Assembly: GCA_043731355.1 (NCBI GenBank)
Contig: JAYTJE010000148.1
Location: 1 to 16,626 of the forward strand
Direction of reading: 5' to 3'
DNA: 16,626 nucleotides
DNA from: GWC2-56-14 sp043731355
GTDB taxonomy: Bacteria > Nitrospirota > UBA9217
Positions within the stretch are counted from its first letter, which is position 1; each line of letters starts with the position of its first letter. A model generated the notes under the pieces. It was not told where the DNA came from, made no database searches, and saw nothing but the letters and a program-made list of their open reading frames with translations. Made by a program: the position numbers and the translations under genes. This document shows positions 6,594 to 13,813 of the stretch, in pieces.

Positions 6594-6690
6594 CAGGCAG
6601 GAGCCAGTAGGCAGCATCCAGGAGCCACAAGAAGGTCAAAAGCCTTTTTTTTGTCTACTGTCTACTGACTACTGACTACTGTCTACTGCA
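6594..6690. repeat. Iterated heptamer/inverted repeat in the prmC-murA spacer
   Basis: Five head-to-tail heptamers WCTACTG run from 6654 to 6688 (TCTACTG twice, ACTACTG twice, TCTACTG). The left half holds CAGTAGGCAG (6605-6614), which can pair with CTGTCTACTG across the spacer, and two GGAGCCA copies (6600-6606, 6621-6627). Between the arms is a run of eight T (6645-6652) after a short AAGG/CCTT stem, which could weakly terminate. Confidence 0.6.
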
Positions 6691-6700
6691 CTCAACCATC

Positions 6701-7948
6701 ATGAAATCAATCTACATCAACGGCGGGAAAAAACTCTCCGGCGAAGTATCGATCAGCGGCGCAAAGAACGCGGCACTCCCGATCCTTGCTGCTGGCCTTT
6801 TGTGCGGAGGGAAGCACCGGATCGCGAACGTGCCGCAGCTGGCCGACGTGACCACCTTCGGCAGGATCCTCCAGAACATGGGGGTCGCCTTCGAGCGGCA
6901 GGGGCATGAGCTCACGATCGAAGCCACGGGACTTACAAACCCCGACGCGCCTTATGAGCTCGTGCGCACCATGCGCGCGTCGGTGCTGGTGCTGGGGCCG
7001 CTGGTCGCGCGCATGGGCAGAGCGCGGGTCTCACTGCCGGGCGGCTGCGCCATCGGAGCACGGCCCATCAACCTGCACCTCATGGGTCTTGAAAAGCTCG
7101 GCGCCACCGTCGAGATCGAGCACGGCTACGTTGTCGCCAGCGCAAAAAAACTTCGCGGCGCTCATATCTGCTTCGACACGGTGACGGTTACCGGCACCGA
7201 GAACCTCATGATGGCAGCCGCACTCGCCGAGGGAGAGACCACGCTCGAAAATGCGGCGCGCGAACCAGAGATCGTCGACCTCGCGCGCGCGCTCATACAG
7301 ATGGGCGCGAAGATCGAGGGCGCGGGCACGGGCATCATCAAGATTCAGGGCGTGGAGGGCCTCCGGCCCATGGACTACACGGTCATGCCCGACAGGATCG
7401 AGACCGGCACCTTTGTGATCGCCGCGGCAATAACGTGCGGTGACATCCTGATCAAGAACTGCTTCGCCGGCCATCTGGATGCGGTCATCTCGAAAGTGAC
7501 CGAGGCAGGCGCAATCGTGACCGCGACGGACCATACGATCCGTGTCCAGGGCCAGCGCTGCATCCGGCCGGTGAACGTGAAAACGCTCGAGTATCCCGGA
7601 TTCCCCACGGACATGCAGGCACAGATCATGAGCCTCATGGCCCTGGCGGACGGCGCCAGCATGATCAACGAAACTATTTTCGAGAACCGCTTCACCCATG
7701 TTGCCGAGCTTCGCAGAATGGGCGCCGATATCCAGACGGACGGACGCACGGCCATCATCAAGGGTGTGCCGAAGCTGTCCGCGGCGCCGGTCATGGCAAC
7801 GGACCTCCGGGCGAGCGCCTCGCTCATCCTCGCGGGCCTTGCGGCCGAGGGACAAACCGTCATCTCGCGCATCTACCATCTCGACCGGGGATATGACAAC
7901 ATCGAGCAGAAGCTGTCGGCGCTGGGAGCGGACATTAAACGAGTGTGA
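6701..7948 (+). CDS. murA: UDP-N-acetylglucosamine 1-carboxyvinyltransferase
   Basis: Cytoplasmic enzyme that transfers enolpyruvate from phosphoenolpyruvate to UDP-GlcNAc, the first committed step of peptidoglycan synthesis. The product is 415 residues, close to E. coli MurA (419). The Lys22-Asn23 pair is in SISGAKNAALPIL; the catalytic cysteine that fosfomycin alkylates is Cys116 in LPGGCAIGARPINLH, so the enzyme should be fosfomycin-sensitive rather than the Asp variant. GFPTDMQAQ carries the conserved active-site Asp, and ETIFENRFTHV and DLRASASLILAGL are family blocks. The ATG at 6701 gives the standard N-terminus (MKSIYINGGKKLSGEV), but no Shine-Dalgarno precedes it; the upstream spacer is the heptamer repeat. 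Confidence 0.97.
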   Translation: MKSIYINGGKKLSGEVSISGAKNAALPILAAGLLCGGKHRIANVPQLADVTTFGRILQNMGVAFERQGHELTIEATGLTNPDAPYELVRTMRASVLVLGPLVARMGRARVSLPGGCAIGARPINLHLMGLEKLGATVEIEHGYVVASAKKLRGAHICFDTVTVTGTENLMMAAALAEGETTLENAAREPEIVDLARALIQMGAKIEGAGTGIIKIQGVEGLRPMDYTVMPDRIETGTFVIAAAITCGDILIKNCFAGHLDAVISKVTEAGAIVTATDHTIRVQGQRCIRPVNVKTLEYPGFPTDMQAQIMSLMALADGASMINETIFENRFTHVAELRRMGADIQTDGRTAIIKGVPKLSAAPVMATDLRASASLILAGLAAEGQTVISRIYHLDRGYDNIEQKLSALGADIKRV

Positions 7949-7955
7949 CTTTTTT

Positions 7956-8017
7956 GGACGCGGACAGAGGCGGAACAAGCAGGTTACGTCCTTATCCGTC
8001 CGTGTACATCCGTGTCC
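7956..8017. repeat. Intergenic hairpin repeat, copy A (murA-hisD)
   Basis: GGACGCGGACAGAGGCGGA (7956-7974) is an imperfect inverted repeat of the sequence ending CCGTGTACATCCGTGTCC (8000-8017). Both outer ends read GGAC(G/A)CGGA toward the centre. It starts 8 nt after the murA stop and ends 22 nt before the hisD start. It shares its outer ends (TTTTGGAC and GTCCCA) with the copy at 9345-9423. Confidence 0.7.
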
Positions 8018-8039
8018 CACTATGGTTTGAGGGTTTTAC

Positions 8040-9338
8040 ATGAAGATTTTCGACTCACAGCGCCAGGACATCGCATCGGAACTCAAACGAATCGTCAACC
8101 GCGGCGAAACCGCGAATGACGAAGTTGCCGTTGTGGTGAAGGAAATCGTGGACCGGGTGCGCACGGAAGGCGATCCGGCCCTGCTCGAATACACCAATAA
8201 GTTCGACCGGGTGGCACTCACGCTCAAGGACATTAAAGTAACACCGCAAGAGATCAAGGACGCCTACGGCCACGTTGATCAGATAAAGGTGGATGCCCTC
8301 AAGCTCGCAGCCGCGAACATCCGCTCCTTTCACGAGAAGAAGAAGATCACCTCCTGGGTCAACCAGGAAGCGGACGGTGTTATTCTGGGCCAGCTTGCGC
8401 GGCCGATCAGGAGCGCAGGGGTCTACGTGCCCGGCGGCAAAGCCTGCTACCCGTCCTCCGTGCTCATGAACGTGATCCCTGCCAAGGTCGCGGGCGTTGA
8501 ACAACTCATCATGTGCTCACCCGTCCCCGGCGGGGCCTTGAACCCTTACATCCTTGTTGCGGCGGACATTGCCGGAGTAAGCGAGCTCTACAAGATCGGC
8601 GGCGCCCAGGCCATTGCAGCCATGGCGTACGGAACGGCGACGATCCCGAAGGTCGACAAGATCGTGGGCCCGGGCAACATATATGTCGCAACGGCAAAAC
8701 GATACGTCTTCGGGCAGGTGGACATCGATATGATCGCCGGTCCGAGCGAGATCTTAGTTATTGCCGACGACAGCGCCGACCCGGCCTTCGTGGCCTCGGA
8801 CCTGCTTTCACAGGCGGAGCATGATGAACTTGCGTCGTCGATCCTGGTAACCACCTCACGCGCTTTGGCCGATCGGGTCAATGCCGAGGTCGAGCGTCAG
8901 CTCGCGAACCTGTCGCGGAAAGAGATCGCCCGCAAGTCCATCGACCACTTCGGCGCCATCCTGCTGGTCAAGACCCTTGACGAGGCGGCCGCGGTGTCGA
9001 ACTCCATTGCCCCGGAACATCTCGAACTTGCCGTGGAAAAACCCTTTGACCTGCTGGCGCTGATCAAAAATGCGGGCGCCATTTTCCTCGGCCACTACAC
9101 GCCCGAACCCGTGGGAGATTATATTGCCGGGCCGAACCATGTGCTCCCGACCGGAGGCACCGCTCGTTTCTTCTCGCCCCTGTCCACGGACAGCTTTATG
9201 AAAAAATCGAGCCTGCTCTTCTATACCAGAGAAGGCCTAAACAAGGTTGCCGGTGCCGTAATGCAGATCGCCGAGGTGGAAGGCCTGGAAGCGCACGGCA
9301 ACACGATCCGGATCAGAATGGCGAAAAATAGTGTATAA
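8040..9338 (+). CDS. hisD: Histidinol dehydrogenase
   Basis: Zinc enzyme for the last two steps of histidine synthesis: NAD-dependent oxidation of L-histidinol to the aldehyde and then to L-histidine. At 432 residues it is near E. coli HisD (434) and residue numbering nearly coincides. Motifs: GVYVPGGKACYPSSVLM (127-143), GPGNIYVATAKRYV (210-223) and DMIAGPSEILVIAD (230-243). Likely zinc ligands are Gln258, His261, Asp360 and His419; the catalytic Glu326-His327 pair is in SIAPEHLEL. The ATG at 8040 has GAGGG (8029-8033) 6 nt upstream. It lies between murA and hisG; the rest of the his pathway is not in this window. Confidence 0.97.
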   Translation: MKIFDSQRQDIASELKRIVNRGETANDEVAVVVKEIVDRVRTEGDPALLEYTNKFDRVALTLKDIKVTPQEIKDAYGHVDQIKVDALKLAAANIRSFHEKKKITSWVNQEADGVILGQLARPIRSAGVYVPGGKACYPSSVLMNVIPAKVAGVEQLIMCSPVPGGALNPYILVAADIAGVSELYKIGGAQAIAAMAYGTATIPKVDKIVGPGNIYVATAKRYVFGQVDIDMIAGPSEILVIADDSADPAFVASDLLSQAEHDELASSILVTTSRALADRVNAEVERQLANLSRKEIARKSIDHFGAILLVKTLDEAAAVSNSIAPEHLELAVEKPFDLLALIKNAGAIFLGHYTPEPVGDYIAGPNHVLPTGGTARFFSPLSTDSFMKKSSLLFYTREGLNKVAGAVMQIAEVEGLEAHGNTIRIRMAKNSV

Positions 9339-9344
9339 CCTTTT

Positions 9345-9423
9345 GGACACGGATCAACACGGAAAGGTCGGATAAGTCTTATCACAGATGTCAATCCGTG
9401 TGCATCCGTGTAAATCCGCGTCC
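9345..9423. repeat. Intergenic hairpin repeat, copy B (hisD-hisG)
   Basis: The left arm GGACACGGATCAACACGGA (9345-9363) pairs with the right arm ending CCGTGTAAATCCGCGTCC (9406-9423). The right arm contains three spaced ATCCG(T/C)G units and the left arm the complementary CACGGA units. The centre carries a perfect palindrome GATAAG-T-CTTATC (9371-9383). Same outer ends and same placement (just after a stop codon, 23 nt before a start codon) as copy A at 7956-8017. Confidence 0.75.
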
Positions 9424-9446
9424 CATTACTTTCTTAAGGAGTTTTT

Positions 9447-10367
9447 ATGCCGACAAAAAAAGTGAAAAAGACTTCATCCAAAGCTCCTGCAGCCACTCAG
9501 AAGCTCAAGCTCGGCCTGCCGAAAGGAAGCCTCCAGGAGTCGACCTTCAAGCTCTTTGGCAAGGCAGGATACCGCGTACAGGTCAGCTCACGGAGCTACT
9601 ATCCGACCATCGACGACAAGAACATCGACTGCACGCTCGTCCGCGCCCAGGAGATGGCGCGTTATGTTGATATCGGGATCTTCGATGTGGGTCTCACGGG
9701 CAAGGACTGGATCCTTGAACAGAACGCTGACGTTGTCGAGGTCGCTGAGCTCCGCTACGCAAAGGGCGGTCTCAATCCCGTACGCTGGGTCGTGGCCGTA
9801 CCGGAAGACTCGAAGATCAAGTCCATCAAGGACCTGAACGGCAAGCGCATCGCAACGGAGCTCGTGGGCTACACCAAGCGTTACCTGAAATCCAAAGGGG
9901 TGACCGCCGACATCGAGTTCTCCTGGGGCGCCACCGAAGTGAAGCCTCCCCGCCTTGCCGACGCCATTGTGGAGCTCACCGAGACCGGCAGTTCGCTCCG
10001 CGCGAACAACCTCCGCATCGTCGAGGTCATGCTTGAGTCCACAACCCGGCTCATCGCGAACAAAAAGGCATGGAACGACCCCTGGAAGAAAAAAAAGATC
10101 GAGAGCATTGCCATGCTGCTTCAGGGCGCGCTCGCTGCTGAAGAAAAGGTCGGCCTCAAGATGAATGCACCCAAGGCCAACCTGAAGGAGATCTGCGGCC
10201 TCCTCCCCTCGATGCACGCGCCCACGATCTCGCACCAGACCGACCCCGCGTGGGTGAGCCTTGAAGTGATTCTCGACGAAAAAGTGGCGCGCGACCTGAT
10301 CCCCCGGTTGAAGCGCCGAGGCGCTTCGGGTATCGTTGAGTACCCCCTGAACAAGGTTATCTCGTAA
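9447..10367 (+). CDS. hisG: ATP phosphoribosyltransferase, long form
   Basis: First, feedback-controlled step of histidine synthesis: ATP plus PRPP to phosphoribosyl-ATP. The 306-residue protein has a Lys/Ala/Ser-rich N-terminal extension of about 19 residues, then LKLGLPKGSLQESTFKLF (20-37), two periplasmic-binding-protein-like lobes, and the PRPP loop ELTETGSSLRANN (176-188). Residues about 225-306 (NLKEICGLLPSMHAPTIS, EYPLNKVIS) form the C-terminal ACT-like regulatory domain of long-form HisG, so no HisZ partner should be needed and histidine should bind here. AAGGAG (9436-9441) is 5 nt before the ATG. It is the last gene before a strong terminator. The order hisD then hisG is inverted relative to most his operons. 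Confidence 0.96.
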   Translation: MPTKKVKKTSSKAPAATQKLKLGLPKGSLQESTFKLFGKAGYRVQVSSRSYYPTIDDKNIDCTLVRAQEMARYVDIGIFDVGLTGKDWILEQNADVVEVAELRYAKGGLNPVRWVVAVPEDSKIKSIKDLNGKRIATELVGYTKRYLKSKGVTADIEFSWGATEVKPPRLADAIVELTETGSSLRANNLRIVEVMLESTTRLIANKKAWNDPWKKKKIESIAMLLQGALAAEEKVGLKMNAPKANLKEICGLLPSMHAPTISHQTDPAWVSLEVILDEKVARDLIPRLKRRGASGIVEYPLNKVIS

Positions 10368-10383
10368 CAGCGATCGACACACG

Positions 10384-10412
10384 AAGGGCGGCCAATTGGC
10401 CGCCCTTTTTTT
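10384..10412 (+). terminator. Strong intrinsic terminator after hisG
   Basis: GGGCGGCC (10386-10393), loop AATT, GGCCGCCC (10398-10405), then seven T (10406-10412). The AA at 10384-10385 can extend the stem into the T tract. It ends the plus-strand housekeeping block. On the minus strand the hairpin is followed by CTTCGTG, so it should not serve the convergent endonuclease gene well. Confidence 0.92.
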
Positions 10413-10455
10413 ATTTCATGTACCCGGTTATGTCGCTCAGCTCAACGACCTTCAA

Positions 10456-11424
10456 CTAATCCTCATAGGGACCAAGAAAACGCTTACCATTGAAATGAAG
10501 AAGATGTGTCGGGGATTCGGCAAACCAGGCTTCCGTCTCCCATGAGATATCGTTAAGATACTTGAGCATTGATCGCCGTTCGAGAAAAGCCGTCACAAAC
10601 ACCAATCCGATCTTTGATCCGGCGAAAAGCTCCTTCAGCTCCTGTCTCCGCTTTGGGTTTACCGGACCGTGGCTGGTCACGGCTTCTATCAAAACAAGCC
10701 AGTCCTTCTCCACGTGATGCACCACAACATCCGGCATTTTTCCATGTTCTTCAATTTCTACCCCAATCGCCTTCAGAGCGTCGGTGTCAAAATATGCCCA
10801 TTTGGCTTGAGTGTCGCCCACGTAGATGATACGACCCCCGGGCGTAAAAAACTGGCAGAAATCATCGATGATCTTTTTTACCAATACGTTCTGTCCACCC
10901 GCAGAAAGCTTGATCTCCCGTCCCGGCGTGAGCTTTACGGGAATACGTTGCGTATCCCGTTCAAGCGCATATCGCTTTTTCAATGTCTCAACAGTGAGCA
11001 GATACTTTTTTAATTGATTTTTCCACGCGGGCTTCCCGGACCCACGAAGCAGCTTCAACACCGACGGCTCAATTTGATATACTGCGTTCGGGCTGTTTGT
11101 CGGCCGGGAAGGTTTGTCCGGGTTCGGCACGATCAAAGCAGCTTGAACAAATTGATGAACGGTCTGGCGGCGCACCGTCTCACGCGTGTTCGGTGCGTAC
11201 TTCTTCGCGTAGTGCTCGGCAAAAAAATCCATCATGGGCGTTATGCCCATCAAAGGAGCTGATGCCTTATCCCATGCGTCAGAAAGTTTAAGCCCCAAAA
11301 GCGAAAGAAGCGTAAGCGCTGAGCGTTCGTTTAGTTGCTGCCGGGGCAATCCGAGCGCATTCAAGACAGCCATGGCCTCATCTATTTTCCGCGCCACCTT
11401 CTTTGTATCAGTCTTTTTAGCCAT
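10456..11424 (-). CDS. Type II restriction endonuclease, BsuBI/PstI family
   Basis: Predicted to cut unmodified DNA; founding members R.PstI and R.BsuBI cut CTGCAG. The length (322 residues) lies close to those enzymes. The N-terminal helical domain holds MDFFAEHYAKKYAPNTRETV (65-84) and QFVQAALIVPNPD (91-103); the C-terminal nuclease domain has YVGDTQAKWAYFD (201-213), Pro-Asp (231-232) in GKMPDVVV, Glu247 in VLIEAVTSHGPVNPKR and a conserved Lys258, giving a PD...E...K-like site. The start overlaps the methyltransferase stop by 8 nt (ATGGCTAA), with AAGGAGG (11437-11443) 12 nt upstream, so translation is probably coupled and the endonuclease is made after its protective partner. The CTGCAG target is inferred from the family. 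Confidence 0.9.
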   Translation of the reverse strand: MAKKTDTKKVARKIDEAMAVLNALGLPRQQLNERSALTLLSLLGLKLSDAWDKASAPLMGITPMMDFFAEHYAKKYAPNTRETVRRQTVHQFVQAALIVPNPDKPSRPTNSPNAVYQIEPSVLKLLRGSGKPAWKNQLKKYLLTVETLKKRYALERDTQRIPVKLTPGREIKLSAGGQNVLVKKIIDDFCQFFTPGGRIIYVGDTQAKWAYFDTDALKAIGVEIEEHGKMPDVVVHHVEKDWLVLIEAVTSHGPVNPKRRQELKELFAGSKIGLVFVTAFLERRSMLKYLNDISWETEAWFAESPTHLLHFNGKRFLGPYED

Positions 11425-12937
11425 TCGTTTCGCATTCCTCCTTCAGGATAGCGTCCACTGTCTCCTGGTCCGGCATATTGTGCTTTACATGCGAACCAAG
11501 CCGGAGCAATTGATCGCGGGATGGATAATGCGTCTTGCGGAGGTCCGTGGCATTTACCTGGGTATGTCCGCTGAAGATGCGGAAATATTGGTCAAAAAGC
11601 GTGGAATTGAGATATAAGGCCAGACCTCTGGCCAGATTCGGCGCAAGTCCTTTGCCTTTGGCGTGGAAATAGTTTACATGATTCTCAAATCCGACATGTG
11701 AAGCTTCAATTAGGTGGGGATCATAAATCGCAGCCACGACCCTCCGCCTCTCTTCCTTGGATGAAAAACGCTTCGTAAGTACATAATAACCTGCTTCCAG
11801 CAACATACCCGTGGTATGCGGCGAGGTTTCAATGGCATTCGGTTTCTTTTGCGATTCCATTGGCCACTGAACAAACCCGTCCTTAAAATGACCGGGATAT
11901 ATTAACGGTACAGTTCCTTTAGCAGCGTTCTTATGAAGATATTTTTGAGCCCGGAAATCTACTACTGGGCCGGTGGAAACCTCTATTCCAAGCATGTCGA
12001 GCGTCGCGGTAAAACCGCCCATACGCTCCGTTGCGCGGTTGTCATCATCACTCAGAGCGAGATGTATAAACACGTCTCGATCTCCCGGCAGGATGATCCG
12101 CTCATAAGGTACGGAGCGCGTTACCGTTTTTTCAAAATCTACCCCGGTGGAAGATGAGAGCAGGATATGCTTCGGTTTCTCCGCGGTCCTGACCGCATGA
12201 TAGATCAGGTTTTCCTGAAGCACATCATCGTCGCCAAAGGCCTTTCTGCGCGATTCGAACACATGGATATGCCGCAGGCTCATCATGTCGAGCACTCCCA
12301 CCCGAAATCGGCGGAAATACGGTCCGTTGCAGAAACTCCGTGGGGTGATCGCTACCATTTCGCCTTCGGGCGTGAGCAGCCTTGCTGAAAGCCACACAAA
12401 CGCAGCATAAAGGTTGGAGACCTCTATTCCCGCCGCATTGAGTGAATGGCGCATTGTAGTTTCACTGCTGATTTTTTTATAAGGTGGATTCAGAATCGCA
12501 TGCGTAAATCGTTCACCCCGCGTTGAGAATAGGCCATCATCAGCTTGAACGATGGCGGAAGCGACAAAATCCTCGGTCCGTATTTCCCCTCGAAATGAAA
12601 TGCCGACATCCTTACAAATCATCCAGCATCTCTCTATCGTGTCTTTCAAATGAGGAAGAACAGCCTTATCATTTTCGTACGCAACTACCGTGATTGACAG
12701 CGGACGCTCTACTCGTGAGACTAATGCCTCGACAAACGACGCAAACAGAACCCCCGCCCCGGCTCCGGGATCAAGCATTCGCACCTCTCGGCCCACATGT
12801 TGAAACAACGATGCCATATACCGCGCGATCATCGCCGGTGTAAAAAACTGGCCGATCTTCGACCGTTCGCGACGATCAATAGCGCCGTTCAATGATTTCC
12901 GAACGACATCCAGGGTATTTGATAGTTCAATTGTCAT
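11417..12937 (-). CDS. Type II DNA N6-adenine methyltransferase, PstI/BsuBI type
   Basis: Predicted to methylate adenine in the target of the overlapping endonuclease and so protect host DNA. The 506-residue length fits M.PstI (about 507). Order of motifs is that of gamma-class amino-methyltransferases: motif X region IGQFFTPAMIARYMASLF (28-45), SAM-binding motif I LDPGAGAGVLFASF (55-68), catalytic motif IV NPPY (150-153), then a long C-terminal target-recognition region. It is the first gene of the pair; the endonuclease ATG lies within its last codons. There is no Shine-Dalgarno before its ATG, and a 49-codon ORF ends 2 nt upstream, so translation may be coupled to it. No C (controller) protein gene of the usual HTH type is seen. 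Confidence 0.92.
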   Translation of the reverse strand: MTIELSNTLDVVRKSLNGAIDRRERSKIGQFFTPAMIARYMASLFQHVGREVRMLDPGAGAGVLFASFVEALVSRVERPLSITVVAYENDKAVLPHLKDTIERCWMICKDVGISFRGEIRTEDFVASAIVQADDGLFSTRGERFTHAILNPPYKKISSETTMRHSLNAAGIEVSNLYAAFVWLSARLLTPEGEMVAITPRSFCNGPYFRRFRVGVLDMMSLRHIHVFESRRKAFGDDDVLQENLIYHAVRTAEKPKHILLSSSTGVDFEKTVTRSVPYERIILPGDRDVFIHLALSDDDNRATERMGGFTATLDMLGIEVSTGPVVDFRAQKYLHKNAAKGTVPLIYPGHFKDGFVQWPMESQKKPNAIETSPHTTGMLLEAGYYVLTKRFSSKEERRRVVAAIYDPHLIEASHVGFENHVNYFHAKGKGLAPNLARGLALYLNSTLFDQYFRIFSGHTQVNATDLRKTHYPSRDQLLRLGSHVKHNMPDQETVDAILKEECETNG

Positions 12938-12939
12938 AT

Positions 12940-13089
12940 TTAGTGGTTGTTGTAATCATCTAATATCTGTGATTTTACCGAGATCACTTCGGCACAGTTT
13001 GTAATTATTGACTTTTCGTTACTGTCATCTCCGGGCACCTCAACTACATCCGCAATGATGCGCGCTTTCTGTAAACGGGTAACGCTCAT
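12940..13089 (-). CDS. Unrecognised 49-codon ORF ahead of the methyltransferase
   Basis: ATG at 13089 (minus strand, directly preceded by an in-frame TAA) reads MSVTRLQKARIIADVVEVPG and ends QILDDYNNH; its stop (12940-12942) is 2 nt before the methyltransferase ATG. I recognise no domain. It lacks the helix-turn-helix pattern of controller proteins and has no clear Shine-Dalgarno. The tight spacing suggests either a coupled small gene or the remnant of a larger one. Confidence 0.35.
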   Translation of the reverse strand: MSVTRLQKARIIADVVEVPGDDSNEKSIITNCAEVISVKSQILDDYNNH

Positions 13090-13101
13090 TTATGCACCGT
13101 A

Positions 13102-13124
13102 AGAACCAACGTCCCCTTGGTTGC
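13102..13124 (-). repeat. Solo copy of a RAYT-type end repeat
   Basis: On the minus strand this 23-mer reads GCAACCAAGGGGACGTTGG followed by TTCT and matches 16401-16423 (plus strand) at 21 of 23 bases. Its AACCAA and TTGGTT can form a 6-bp stem around GGGGACG. It stands alone between the HEPN gene and the restriction-modification genes. Confidence 0.7.
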
Positions 13125-13171
13125 TCGTTAATAAGTAGACAACAGGTCTTTCTATGGGTAAAGTTAACGAA

Positions 13172-13813
13172 CTACTTCAAATATGCATTCGTTGCAACGG
13201 CATTCATAACATCAGTCGTAAACCAGTCCATCGCATCTAATACAAATCTAACAACATCCCTTGCTTCTTTGTCAGAAGGATAATATATTTCACCATGAGC
13301 AATTAAACATCTATTCGTTACCATGTCATTTATCAACGGTTTATACGTGTGCCATCTTGGCGATGTATCGATGCCGATTGTGTTACAGATATTTTCGAAG
13401 ACTTCCCAGTTTAAATTCGATTCTGTATCTATCGCGCTAGTTGGATCAATAATAAATTTATTCACAGCATCACTTGATACGATATTTACTACTTTTATAT
13501 GTGGCATTATTCTTTTAGTTGCACACTGCGCTCCAAGCAAAACTGATCTGCAAGCTAGCGCCTTGAAGTTAGCACTAAGACTTTTGACATTTGCTGCAAC
13601 ATTTGAAACATAGGTAATATAAGCGATCGAGGTTTGCTTAACATAGCCTTCCCAGTGAGCATACGATATCACCACACATGATCGTTTTAAAAATTCAATC
13701 TCGGTTTTTCTGACGTCTTTTAGCCTTGAGTCTATCGCAATAAGCTCGCGCTTTCGATCTTTTCTATTGCCATCAAGATATTCCAGCAACTCCATTTTGC
13801 TTCGGATTTTCAT
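13172..13813 (-). CDS. MAE_28990/MAE_18760-type HEPN nuclease
   Basis: 213-residue, mostly helical protein. The block ISYAHWEGYVKQTSIAYITY (49-68) and the late NRCLIAHGE (167-175) match the MAE_28990-type HEPN family; the latter contains the RX4H motif (Arg168, His173) that forms the metal-independent RNase site of HEPN proteins. HEPN RNases act as toxins or effectors in abortive-infection and toxin-antitoxin systems. The ATG abuts the DUF262 stop (TAAATG), so the two are co-translated. The gene is clearly AT-rich compared with the plus-strand block, consistent with acquisition. Assignment is from remembered family motifs; RNase activity and target are inferred. Confidence 0.8.
   Translation of the reverse strand: MKIRSKMELLEYLDGNRKDRKRELIAIDSRLKDVRKTEIEFLKRSCVVISYAHWEGYVKQTSIAYITYVSNVAANVKSLSANFKALACRSVLLGAQCATKRIMPHIKVVNIVSSDAVNKFIIDPTSAIDTESNLNWEVFENICNTIGIDTSPRWHTYKPLINDMVTNRCLIAHGEIYYPSDKEARDVVRFVLDAMDWFTTDVMNAVATNAYLK

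Noticed and set aside
6654..6688. Tandem heptamers considered as a CRISPR array.
   Set aside because: The unit is 7 bp with no spacers between units and no cas genes nearby; it is a simple tandem repeat.
7031..8020. Open frame of 329 codons antisense to murA and running into the hairpin spacer.
   Set aside because: Same reasoning: shadow of murA codon use, with unlikely Asp/His/Arg-rich composition.
10384..10412. The hisG terminator as a bidirectional terminator for the convergent endonuclease gene.
   Set aside because: On the minus strand the hairpin is followed by CTTCGTG rather than a T tract.
12978..12992. CCGA-7-TCGG inverted repeat upstream of the methyltransferase as a controller (C-box) operator.
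   Set aside because: Only 4 bp per arm, lies inside the 49-codon ORF, and no controller protein is present.
13012..13060. TTGACT on the plus strand as a promoter start in the methyltransferase upstream region.
   Set aside because: No -10 at proper distance and no plus-strand gene follows.
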